Shown here piece after piece: positions 1-6,666 of a stretch of DNA of 11,016 nt. The notes beneath the pieces were generated by a model that saw only the letters and a program-made list of their open reading frames with translations, was not told the DNA's origin and did not search any database. The DNA is from DASXBJ01 sp036491755 (GTDB lineage Bacteria; Chloroflexota; Dormibacteria; Dormibacterales; Dormibacteraceae), in the NCBI GenBank assembly GCA_036491755.1, contig DASXBJ010000148.1, positions 1 to 11,016 on the forward strand, given 5' to 3'. Each line of letters starts with the position of its first letter. The first letter of the stretch is position 1. The position numbers and the translations under genes were made by a program.

Positions 1-297
1 AGGATCGGTTGGTGATGCCGGCCGCCCGAAGCGCTTGATCACCTCGCCGACCTCGCGCAGCCTCGAGTGCCTCCGGCTCGAAACCGCGGAATTGATCGCG
101 ATCCGGTGCAGCCACGCCTCGGCCGGGGCGTCCGGCCGCCATGACTTCCAGCTTTTGAACGCGCGCTCGAAGGTGTCCTGAGTGCAGTCCTCGGCCGCCG
201 CGCGGTCGCCGAGCACAGTGATCAGGGTGGCGAGGATCTGCCGGTACGTGTTGCGGTACAGGCGCTCGAAGTCCGGCTCCGAACCGGCTTCGTACCT
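1..297 (-). CDS. ECF-family RNA polymerase sigma factor, partial (C-terminal part beyond left edge)
   Basis: The minus frame is open from position 297 to the window edge, about 99 codons. It reads as sigma-70 region 2 of an extracytoplasmic-function sigma factor: a DFERLYRNTYRQ helix, the core-binding segment GDRAAAEDCTQDTFERAF, then KSWRP and EAWLHRIAINSAVSSRR, which matches the usual region 2.3-2.4 pattern ending in W(L/I)xxIAxNxxxxxxR. Region 4 lies outside the window. Such proteins redirect RNA polymerase to a small regulon, often under an anti-sigma factor, which is not visible here. The odd part is the start. A TAG (298-300) lies in frame nine codons before the DFERLYR motif, and no ATG, GTG or TTG lies between it and that motif. 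A GTG (316-318) six codons upstream of the TAG would give MEEPKV then stop. The gene may use a rare start, be broken, or carry a sequencing error. Family call strong; 5' end unresolved. Confidence 0.85.
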
Positions 298-320
298 CTA
301 GACCTTGGGCTCCTCCACTC

Positions 321-347
321 TTGACGGCGAACTAATGTTCGTATACC
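321..347 (+). promoter_or_regulatory. Predicted mrfA promoter (-35 TTGACG, -10 TATACC)
   Basis: TTGACG at 321-326 matches five of six bases of the sigma-A -35 consensus, and TATACC at 342-347 matches four of six of the -10. The spacer is 15 bp, shorter than the usual 17. Transcription would begin near 353-355, only about 6-8 nt before the ATG at 361, and there is no Shine-Dalgarno in that stretch, so the mRNA would be leaderless or nearly so. The spacer is filled by the SOS box at 328-341. Inferred from sequence only. Confidence 0.5.
328..341. promoter_or_regulatory. LexA (SOS) box, perfect palindrome CGAAC-TAAT-GTTCG
   Basis: The 14 bases CGAACTAATGTTCG form an inverted repeat with 5-bp perfect arms and a 4-base centre. 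This is the GAAC-N4-GTTC operator bound by LexA/DinR in Gram-positive bacteria (B. subtilis consensus CGAACRNRYGTTYC; mycobacteria TCGAAC-N4-GTTCGA). It sits exactly between the -35 (ending 326) and the -10 (starting 342) of the predicted mrfA promoter, where bound repressor would block RNA polymerase. It is also about 30 bp upstream of the divergent sigma-factor frame. No second GAAC-N4-GTTC site was noticed elsewhere in the window. The motif is seen directly; LexA binding is inferred from the motif and the DNA-repair function of the downstream genes. Confidence 0.8.
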
Positions 348-360
348 CTCCCAGGGCGCC

Positions 361-2682
361 ATGGCCTCGCTTCCACACTTTCGCCCGGCGGACTTCCAAG
401 GGGAAGTAACGCTCGACCACGTGATTCCTGAAGCGGCCGCGACATTTGCCTCTTTGCCAACCGATCTGAGGCCCGAGCTGGTCGCGGCGCTCGGGCGGCG
501 CGGAATCCAGAACCTGTACTCCCACCAGGCCGAAGCCTATCGCGCCATTCGCGATGGGCGCCATCTCGTGGTCGTGACCCCGACCGCCAGCGGCAAGACC
601 CTCTGCTACAACCTCCCGGTCCTGCAGCGGCTGCTCGAGAACCCCGAGCGACGAGCCCTGTACGTTTACCCGACCAAGGCCCTGGCGCAAGACCAGCTGG
701 CCGAGTTGAGCGCGCTGAAGCACGGCCTCCCGATCGAGGTTCGCGTCGACACTTACGACGGCGACACGCCTCCGGGGAGGCGCACCGCGATCCGCGAGGG
801 CGGGCACATCGTGATGACCAACCCGGACATGCTGCACACGGGCCTTCTCCCGCATCACACCCGGTGGCGCCGCCTGTTCTCCAGCCTTGAATTCGTCGTC
901 ATCGACGAGCTCCACACATATCGAGGCCTGTTCGGAAGTCAGGTGGCCAATGTGATCCGGAGGCTCAAGCGCATTTGCGCCTTCTATGGGTCGAGCCCGA
1001 TCTTCATCTGCGCCTCGGCGACGATCGGCAACCCTCTCGAGCTCGCGCAGCGGCTGCTCGAGGAGGAGAACATCCAGCTCGTCGACCGGAACGGCGCGCC
1101 CCGCGGAGAAAGGAGGCTGGTGTTCTACAACCCGCCCCTGGTCAACCGCGAGATGGGCGTGAGACGCAGCTCGATGCTGGAAGCGCGGCGCATCGCCAAC
1201 CCGTGGATCACAGCCGGCGTGCAGACAATCGTTTTCTGCCGCAGCCGCCTCCAGGTCGAGGTGATGCTCAGCTACCTGAGGCAGGACCTTGCCCCGCGCC
1301 TCGACGCGAGCCGGCGAGTGCGAGGGTACCGCGCCGGTTACCTGCCGCTGCATCGTAGGGAGATCGAGGCGGGGCTCCGCGCCGGCGAAATCACCGGCGT
1401 CGTGAGCACGAATGCGCTGGAGCTGGGGATCGACATTGGAAGCTTGCAGTGCGCGGTCCTGGTCGGCTATCCAGGGACGATCGCGTCAACCTGGCAGCAG
1501 CTCGGCCGGGCAGGTCGGCGCTCCGGTTCGGTTGGTGTTTTCGTCGCGTCCAGCTCGCCGCTCGACCAGTTCATCGTCAGGCACCCCGAGTACTTCCTCG
1601 GCACCGACCCCGAGGAGGGCCTGATCGACCCCGACAACCTGCTGCTGCTGGCCGGCCACCTCCAGGCCGGGTTGTTCGAGCTTCCGTTCGAGGACCAGGA
1701 GCGCCTCGGCAGCGCCGACGTGCAGGAGCTGCTCCGGCTGTTCGAAGACGACGGCTCGGCGACGCGTTCCGCCGGTCGCTGGTTCTGGAGCCGCCAGGCA
1801 TTTCCAGCAGAGGAGATTCACCTGCGCCGCATCCTCGCCGACAACGTCGTGATCATCGACACATCGCATCCTCGCCCGCAGGTCATCGGCGAGATGGATC
1901 AGTTCACCGCACCCGTTCTCCTGCATGAAGAGGCCGTGTACCTGCACGAAGGTGCGCAGTATCACGTCGACCGGTTGGACTGGGACGAGAAAAAGGCGTA
2001 TGTGCGGCCGGTCGCGGTCGACTACTACACCGACGCGCTGGCGTCGGTCTCAGTCCAGGTCCTCGAGACGTTCGCCGGCCCTGACGAGACGCAGCTCACC
2101 CGCAGCCACGGCGAGGTGAAGATCACCAGCCTCGCGAGCATGTTCAAGAAGATCCGCTTCCACACGCACGAGAACATCGGGGCGGGGCCAATCCATCTTC
2201 CCGAGCAGACGCTGCACACGACGGGTTACTGGATCACAGTGGACGAGGCCCTCTGGCGCTCGTTTGGTCGAGGGCCTCTCGAGCGCCCCACGAAACCCGG
2301 CGATTTCCCGGGGATCCCGGCCATGGAAGCCGGCCTGCAGGGCATCGCGCATTCCCTGCGCCACGTGGCGAGCCTGCGTCTGATGTGCGACCCGCGGGAC
2401 CTGGGGTCGGTGGCCGAGGTTCGCTCCGTTACCACGCAGCTGCCGACCGTCACGGTCTACGAGGTCTATCCGGGCGGCGTCGGGTTCTCATCGCGACTTT
2501 ATGAGCTGCACGACGAGCTGCTGCAGGACGCCGCCGCACTCGTGCGCGATTGCCCATGCTCCGCCGGCTGCCCCTCCTGCGTCGGACCACTGCATCTCAT
2601 TGATGGAGCGAAGAGAGCTTGCCTCAAGTTGCTGGAGGCCCGGCACCGGTCTCCCAGCTCCGCGACCGCCTTAGCCGTCTAG
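361..2682 (+). CDS. mrfA: MrfA/YprA-type DEAD/DEAH-box helicase with C-terminal zinc-binding (DUF1998-like) domain
   Basis: 773 aa superfamily 2 DNA helicase, close to the length of B. subtilis MrfA (about 750 aa). Visible motifs in order: Q-motif-like YSHQ (Q56), Walker A TPTASGKT (73-80), PTKAL (104-108), TNPD (153-156), Walker B DELH (182-185), motif III SAT (219-221), the NALELGID strand of motif V, and motif VI QQLGRAGRR (379-387). Near the C-terminus four cysteines in CxCx3CxxC spacing (C731, C733, C737, C740) match the metal-binding cluster of this family. In B. subtilis, MrfA works with the exonuclease MrfB in a UvrABC-independent pathway removing mitomycin C adducts from DNA; the same pair follows here. 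The ATG at 361 has no Shine-Dalgarno but sits just downstream of a promoter containing an SOS box, so near-leaderless, LexA-controlled expression is likely. The 3' end overlaps mrfB by 64 nt, pointing to one operon. The archaeal/eukaryotic relative Hrq1 is the main alternative name. Confidence 0.92.
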   Translation: MASLPHFRPADFQGEVTLDHVIPEAAATFASLPTDLRPELVAALGRRGIQNLYSHQAEAYRAIRDGRHLVVVTPTASGKTLCYNLPVLQRLLENPERRALYVYPTKALAQDQLAELSALKHGLPIEVRVDTYDGDTPPGRRTAIREGGHIVMTNPDMLHTGLLPHHTRWRRLFSSLEFVVIDELHTYRGLFGSQVANVIRRLKRICAFYGSSPIFICASATIGNPLELAQRLLEEENIQLVDRNGAPRGERRLVFYNPPLVNREMGVRRSSMLEARRIANPWITAGVQTIVFCRSRLQVEVMLSYLRQDLAPRLDASRRVRGYRAGYLPLHRREIEAGLRAGEITGVVSTNALELGIDIGSLQCAVLVGYPGTIASTWQQLGRAGRRSGSVGVFVASSSPLDQFIVRHPEYFLGTDPEEGLIDPDNLLLLAGHLQAGLFELPFEDQERLGSADVQELLRLFEDDGSATRSAGRWFWSRQAFPAEEIHLRRILADNVVIIDTSHPRPQVIGEMDQFTAPVLLHEEAVYLHEGAQYHVDRLDWDEKKAYVRPVAVDYYTDALASVSVQVLETFAGPDETQLTRSHGEVKITSLASMFKKIRFHTHENIGAGPIHLPEQTLHTTGYWITVDEALWRSFGRGPLERPTKPGDFPGIPAMEAGLQGIAHSLRHVASLRLMCDPRDLGSVAEVRSVTTQLPTVTVYEVYPGGVGFSSRLYELHDELLQDAAALVRDCPCSAGCPSCVGPLHLIDGAKRACLKLLEARHRSPSSATALAV

Positions 2683-3827
2683 GAGCACCGCCGAGACCCA
2701 GGCCCCAACCCGCTCTCGAGCTGCCGCGCGGTTTCGAGGAGATGTCGACGCCATATGGCGTTGCGGTGATCCGGCAGGATGTAATCTCGCTGCCGCGCCT
2801 CGACCCCGATCCCGGCAACGTCGCCTACGTCGACACGGAGACCACCGGGCTGACCGGCGGCGCGGGCACATATGTGTTCGCCGCGGCGGTCGCGCGGCCG
2901 ATCGATTGCGGCCTGCGCGTCACACAGTTCTTTCTGCCCCAGCCGGGAATGGAGGCCGCCTTCCTGCATGCGCTGCGCGAGGAGGTCGACCAGGCCGCGA
3001 CGGTGGGCACGTTCAACGGCGGCTCGTTCGACCTGCCGGTGCTGCGCACGAGGTGGGTGATGGCGCGCATGCCCGGCGAGTTCGCGCCCGCGGCGCACGT
3101 CGACCTGCTCACGCTGGTGCGCGCGCTCTACCGGCACCGGCTCGAGAGCTGCACGCTGCGGCAGGTCGAAGAGCGTTTGCTCGGATACGAGAGAGACGAT
3201 CCCCTGCCCAGCGCGTTGGTTCCCGATGCCTACTTCGAGTACCTCCGCGCAGGGGCGCGTGATTTTCTCGAGGCGGCCCTCGAGCACAACAGGCTCGACG
3301 TGATCAGCCTCGTTCACCTCCACTCGCGATTGTTGCTTCGCCTCAGAGGGCGTGAGGCAGGCATGGATGCCGCGGACTGGCTTGCCCTGGGGCGGCATCG
3401 CTTCCGGCGCGGGGCGAGAGCCGACGGATGGCGGGCTCTGCGCAACGCCACCTCGTTTGCCGCGGGCGATGCTGCAGCGACGGCCGGGCTGCTGATCACG
3501 CGGCGCCTGTTGCGCCGCGGCTCTGTCAATGCTGCGGACAGCCTGCTCGAATGGCTCGAGGACCGCGCCTCCAACGACCTTCGGGTCTCGGTGGCGAGAG
3601 CCAGGCTGCTGGAGTGGCGCCGCCGGGACGCGAGGCAGGCCCTCGATGTCATCGAGGCGGCGCAGGTCCGGATGCCTGAGGCGGCCGAAGAGCTGGAGCA
3701 CCGACGATCGAGACTGCGCCGCAAGGTGCAGTCAGACGACGACCGGCTCGGCCACAGGCGAAACCGCGGGCAGGGCAAGGTCAGGCAGATTCAGCTCGAG
3801 GCTCCCATCTCGGACGGCCTTGCCTAG
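2619..3827 (+). CDS. mrfB: MrfB/YprB-type DEDDh 3'-5' exonuclease with C-terminal helical repeat region
   Basis: 402 aa, similar to B. subtilis YprB/MrfB (about 410 aa). The RNase H-like exonuclease fold carries all expected metal ligands: D72 and E74 in VDTETTGL, D138 in FNGGSFDLPVL, and H223 and D227 in EHNRLDV, with spacing matching the DEDDh residues described for MrfB. The region from about residue 250 is arginine- and leucine-rich, helical, and resembles the TPR-like tail of YprB. The TTG at 2619 is preferred because a GGAG (2605-2608) lies 10 nt upstream and the VSQLRDRLSRLG segment typical of the family N-terminus follows, with no ATG before residue 42. It lies inside the end of mrfA, so translational coupling is likely. 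In the known pathway the nuclease acts with the helicase to remove a damaged DNA stretch. The last 96 nt overlap the 3' end of the opposing c-di-GMP gene; the tail after residue 370 (basic, disordered-looking) is the least certain part. Confidence 0.9.
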   Translation: MPQVAGGPAPVSQLRDRLSRLGAPPRPRPQPALELPRGFEEMSTPYGVAVIRQDVISLPRLDPDPGNVAYVDTETTGLTGGAGTYVFAAAVARPIDCGLRVTQFFLPQPGMEAAFLHALREEVDQAATVGTFNGGSFDLPVLRTRWVMARMPGEFAPAAHVDLLTLVRALYRHRLESCTLRQVEERLLGYERDDPLPSALVPDAYFEYLRAGARDFLEAALEHNRLDVISLVHLHSRLLLRLRGREAGMDAADWLALGRHRFRRGARADGWRALRNATSFAAGDAAATAGLLITRRLLRRGSVNAADSLLEWLEDRASNDLRVSVARARLLEWRRRDARQALDVIEAAQVRMPEAAEELEHRRSRLRRKVQSDDDRLGHRRNRGQGKVRQIQLEAPISDGLA

Positions 3828-5918
3828 AGCCTCCACCGCGGCGGGATCAAATTCGCTGGCCGATCCTTTCGTTATCTCCTCCCACGCCGCCGCAGGGGCC
3901 AGGCGGACGCAGCCGCGGCCGGCGGTCAACGCTTCATAGCGCTCGGAAACGGCCAGGATGCGCGCCATGATCGGGATCCCATCACCGCTCATGACGTGGG
4001 CCGAACCCGCCCCGTCCCAGCGATCGTGATGGTGCAGAACAGCTTCCGCCACCTCGTCTGGAAACTGGGCGCCGGCAAGGATCTTCTCGCCGGCTTCGGC
4101 GTGACCGGGCGCCTCTAGCGCCTCGCCGCCCGCGGACAGCGCCATGTGTCCGACGTCATGCAGGAACGCGGCGGAGCGGAGGTCCTCCAGGCGGCTCGAC
4201 ACGATGCCACTCCGCTTGCCAATCGCATCCGCAATGGCGGCAACCCGGCTGGAATGGCCCTGTGCGACCGGGTTGCGGTGGTCTACCGCATGAGCGACGG
4301 CGACCATCACCTGGGGACCTGCGTCGGCCAGCATCGCCACCAGGTTCCCTTCGGCCAGCTCCAATTCCGTCACCAGCTGAGGGAAGGTGCAAGCCCGATC
4401 CTTGCCTTCGCGCTTGGCGAGGTACAACGCCTGGTCGGCGGCCGCCACCAGCTCCACCGCCGTGAAGGCGTCCTCCGGATACGACGCGACGCCGATGCTG
4501 AAGGTCAGGTGTTCCTCGGGGATGGTCGGCACGGCGGCAGCGTGAACCGCGTCGACGATGCGGTACGCCAGTCGCTGGGCGCCGGCCCCGTTGGTGTCGG
4601 CGACCAGCACCGCGATCTCATCGCCACCGTATCGAGCCACCATGTCCTGGGCACGAGCCGCCGCACGGACGATCCTCGCGCCAAGCTGCAGAACCAGGTC
4701 GCCGTGCTGGTGACCGAGCTCGTCGTTGACGGACTTGAAGTGATCGAAATCGATGAGCAGCAGCGAAAGCGGCGTGTCGCGACGGTCGGGCCGGCCGAAG
4801 CTGGCGTCCAAGCGCCGCCGGAACTCGCGGGCGTTGGCCAGGCCGGTGAGTCCGTCGGTGGTCGCCTCCTGGCGGCTGCGCTGGTAGCGCAGGGCGTTGG
4901 CGATCGGGACGGCGGAACTCCCAGTCAGCGCGTCCACCGCGAAGAGGTCCTGGTTCGTGAACACGCTGCTGGCGGGTGTGCTCAGGCAAACCAGCGCGGT
5001 CACACCCTCGGCGGAGGCGATCGGGATGGAGAGAATCCGATGGTCGCTGGCGAACACCGCTTCGCCCGAGCTTGCAGCCTGGGACAGCGCGTGCTCATCG
5101 ATGACCTCGTCTTCGGAGGTGGTCATTGGGCTTCCATCCCGGTTGACGCCGGCCACGACGCTGAAGCCCTCCTGCGACGACAGGATCAAACGCCCGCGCT
5201 GCGCGATGGTCATCTGCACGGCGTGGTCGATCAGGACGTCGAACACGTCCTTGATGTCCGTGTCGGTCACGAGGTTCAGGCTGAGCTCGCGGAGTGAGTC
5301 GGCCTGGGCTGCGTGTTCCACTGCCGTGCGGCGCTCACGCTCGAGCTCGCGAGTCATGTACCCCGTGGCCAGCGCGACCACCAGGAACAGGAACATCTTG
5401 CCGATGGTTGCGTTCGGGTCGACATAGAAGTTGGCAGGCGTGAAGCTGCCGCCGATGAACAGGTAGATCATCGAGATGACCAGCGCCGAAAGGAAGCTCG
5501 CTGTGGCGCCGAACCGGACGGCATTGGTGATCACGGCCAGGAAGAGCGCCAGGAAGAACGGGCTGCTGAACCCATCGGAGAGATAGACGAGGCCGGCCGC
5601 AAAGATGATGTCGAGGACCATCGTCGAGAGGCTGAACTGCTTGCCCGGGCTGTAACCGCGAGCGAGCAGAACGTTCACGGTGACGTTCATGAGACCCCAG
5701 GCTGCCAGGACGAGGTCGACCGTGACCTTGGCATCGATGCCTGTGTGCGGATTCACGTTGTTGAGCAGCGCGAGGACGATGAGGAAGAGCCACCGGAAGA
5801 CCACCGCCACCCGCTCTCCCACGCGCCGCCGGTCAGCATCGAAGGTGGCGTCGATGGCGCGCGCCCGCACATCCTGCCACCGAGGCGAACTGCGCATGCT
5901 CCGATCCTGAGTAGTCAT
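3732..5918 (-). CDS. Membrane GAF-GGDEF-HD(-GYP-like) protein, cyclic-di-GMP signalling
   Basis: 728 aa. About six hydrophobic segments (roughly 37-52, 65-86, 97-113, 119-135, 140-157, 172-188) form a membrane domain; then a GAF-like sensor region (about 205-345), a GGDEF domain (about 350-515) and an HD domain (about 545-700). The diguanylate cyclase part looks complete: DGLTGLANAR, DFDHFKSVNDELGH, active loop GGDEI (431-435, Ile in place of Phe) and an intact product-inhibition I-site RAQD (422-425) five residues before it. The HD part keeps H587-D588 and HHDRWDG (630-636) but the GYP is replaced by GSA (638-640) and the usual HDIGK lysine by His, so phosphodiesterase activity is doubtful. 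The protein probably senses a signal at the membrane and makes c-di-GMP. Start: ATG at 5916-5918 has weak ribosome-binding sequence; Met8 (5895-5897), with AGGA about 8 nt upstream, is an alternative. Divergent from the tad-like operon and convergent with mrfB. Confidence 0.9.
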   Translation of the reverse strand: MTTQDRSMRSSPRWQDVRARAIDATFDADRRRVGERVAVVFRWLFLIVLALLNNVNPHTGIDAKVTVDLVLAAWGLMNVTVNVLLARGYSPGKQFSLSTMVLDIIFAAGLVYLSDGFSSPFFLALFLAVITNAVRFGATASFLSALVISMIYLFIGGSFTPANFYVDPNATIGKMFLFLVVALATGYMTRELERERRTAVEHAAQADSLRELSLNLVTDTDIKDVFDVLIDHAVQMTIAQRGRLILSSQEGFSVVAGVNRDGSPMTTSEDEVIDEHALSQAASSGEAVFASDHRILSIPIASAEGVTALVCLSTPASSVFTNQDLFAVDALTGSSAVPIANALRYQRSRQEATTDGLTGLANAREFRRRLDASFGRPDRRDTPLSLLLIDFDHFKSVNDELGHQHGDLVLQLGARIVRAAARAQDMVARYGGDEIAVLVADTNGAGAQRLAYRIVDAVHAAAVPTIPEEHLTFSIGVASYPEDAFTAVELVAAADQALYLAKREGKDRACTFPQLVTELELAEGNLVAMLADAGPQVMVAVAHAVDHRNPVAQGHSSRVAAIADAIGKRSGIVSSRLEDLRSAAFLHDVGHMALSAGGEALEAPGHAEAGEKILAGAQFPDEVAEAVLHHHDRWDGAGSAHVMSGDGIPIMARILAVSERYEALTAGRGCVRLAPAAAWEEITKGSASEFDPAAVEALGKAVRDGSLELNLPDLALPAVSPVAEPVVV

Positions 5919-5968
5919 TCTTGGGCGCGCCGGGTCGCGTTGCGGCGAGGCGAGGTTTAACTTACTCG

Positions 5969-5988
5969 CGATTTCGCGACTGAAATCG
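5969..5988. promoter_or_regulatory. Inverted repeat CGATTTC-N6-GAAATCG, possible operator
   Basis: A perfect 7-bp inverted repeat (5969-5975 and 5982-5988) with a 6-base centre lies midway in the 109-bp divergent region between the c-di-GMP gene and the first tadE-like gene. Its left part also holds two TCGCGA palindromes (5966-5971 and 5974-5979). There is no T-run, and it lies upstream of both genes, so a dimeric regulator site fits better than a terminator. I do not recognise the regulator. A weak -10-like TTATCG follows at 5991-5996. Confidence 0.4.
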
Positions 5989-6027
5989 TCTTATCGCACG
6001 TTAGACGAGGGCAGATGCTGCATTCTT

Positions 6028-6666
6028 ATGGCCGTTGACCAAATGCTCCTGAAACTTTGGCCCGGTCGACGAACGGGCGTTCGCACTCGAAAGCAGCGCG
6101 GCCAGTCCCTTGTGGAGTTCGCGATCTCCTCGATCGTGCTGCTGCTGCTGGCCATGGGCCTGCTGGATTTCTCGCGCGCGTTCTACTTCGCGGTCAACCT
6201 GCAGGGGGCTGCACGGGAAGGCGCGCGCCACGGGGCCTGGTTCAACACCGCGGCGCGCACCAACGCGTTCCTCGACGACACCGATGTCATGACCGCTGTG
6301 AACCAGTCCCTCGCCGGCGCGGGCTTGACGGGGGTCCTCGTGGCTTCCGGCACCTGCCTCGCTGGGAGTGACGGCAACACCGCCGGCAACAAGCCCTACC
6401 CGCCGGCTGCCTTCCCCGTGACCCCCAACGCGGTCAATGTCTACATCTGCTACACGTACCCGGGAGGCGGCTCCCAGACCGGCACGCTACCGCCGATCGG
6501 CACCTGTCCCGGGTGTGGTCGCACCGACAACTCGTGGCGCCTGGGCGACATCAACGTGGCTTTGCTGATGAACTTCCAGCTGATAACGCCGTTCATCCAG
6601 AACCTCTTCGGCAACGGCATCAACCTCGCCTACAACGAGCATTTCACCATCCAGGGCAAGCCATGA
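6028..6666 (+). CDS. TadE-like pseudopilin-family membrane protein (first copy)
   Basis: 212 aa. A basic N-terminus (RRTGVRTRKQRG) is followed by GQSLVEF and a hydrophobic helix (about 32-52) ending in LLDFSRAFYF, the hallmark of TadE/TadF minor pseudopilins of type IVc (Tad/Flp) pili. G25 with E30 at mature position +5 fits cleavage by a TadV/CpaA-type prepilin peptidase before Q26. The rest is an outward-facing domain with five cysteines (CLAG, ICYTY and the CPGC motif among them) ending in MNFQLITPFIQNLFGNG. TadE-like proteins are thought to assist pilus assembly or anchoring in the envelope. The ATG at 6028 has no clear Shine-Dalgarno; ATG 6043 is an alternative that keeps all conserved parts. 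It is the first of three overlapping genes; no tadA, tadB, tadC or flp gene is present in the window. Confidence 0.85.
   Translation: MAVDQMLLKLWPGRRTGVRTRKQRGQSLVEFAISSIVLLLLAMGLLDFSRAFYFAVNLQGAAREGARHGAWFNTAARTNAFLDDTDVMTAVNQSLAGAGLTGVLVASGTCLAGSDGNTAGNKPYPPAAFPVTPNAVNVYICYTYPGGGSQTGTLPPIGTCPGCGRTDNSWRLGDINVALLMNFQLITPFIQNLFGNGINLAYNEHFTIQGKP

Noticed and set aside
298..1353. 351-codon open frame on the minus strand opposite mrfA
   Set aside because: It lies fully antisense to conserved helicase motifs, its protein is Arg/Ala/Glu-rich with no recognisable fold, and it is a typical third-position shadow in high-GC DNA. It shares the frame of the sigma factor but ends at the TAG at 298.
2679..3701. 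340-codon open frame on the minus strand opposite mrfB
   Set aside because: Shadow of the exonuclease gene, whose catalytic motifs are on the plus strand.
3797..3835. Possible terminator hairpin GAGGCT...AGCCTC at the mrfB end
   Set aside because: Six-base arms, a loop of over 20 bases, no T-run, and it lies within coding sequence.
4146..5297. 383-codon open frame on the plus strand opposite the GGDEF gene
   Set aside because: Composition typical of an antisense shadow; the minus strand encodes clear GAF, GGDEF and HD motifs.
6513..6662. Longer start for the second TadE-like gene
   Set aside because: It would lie within the first TadE-like gene; the ATG at 6663 has a ribosome-binding site and ATGA coupling.
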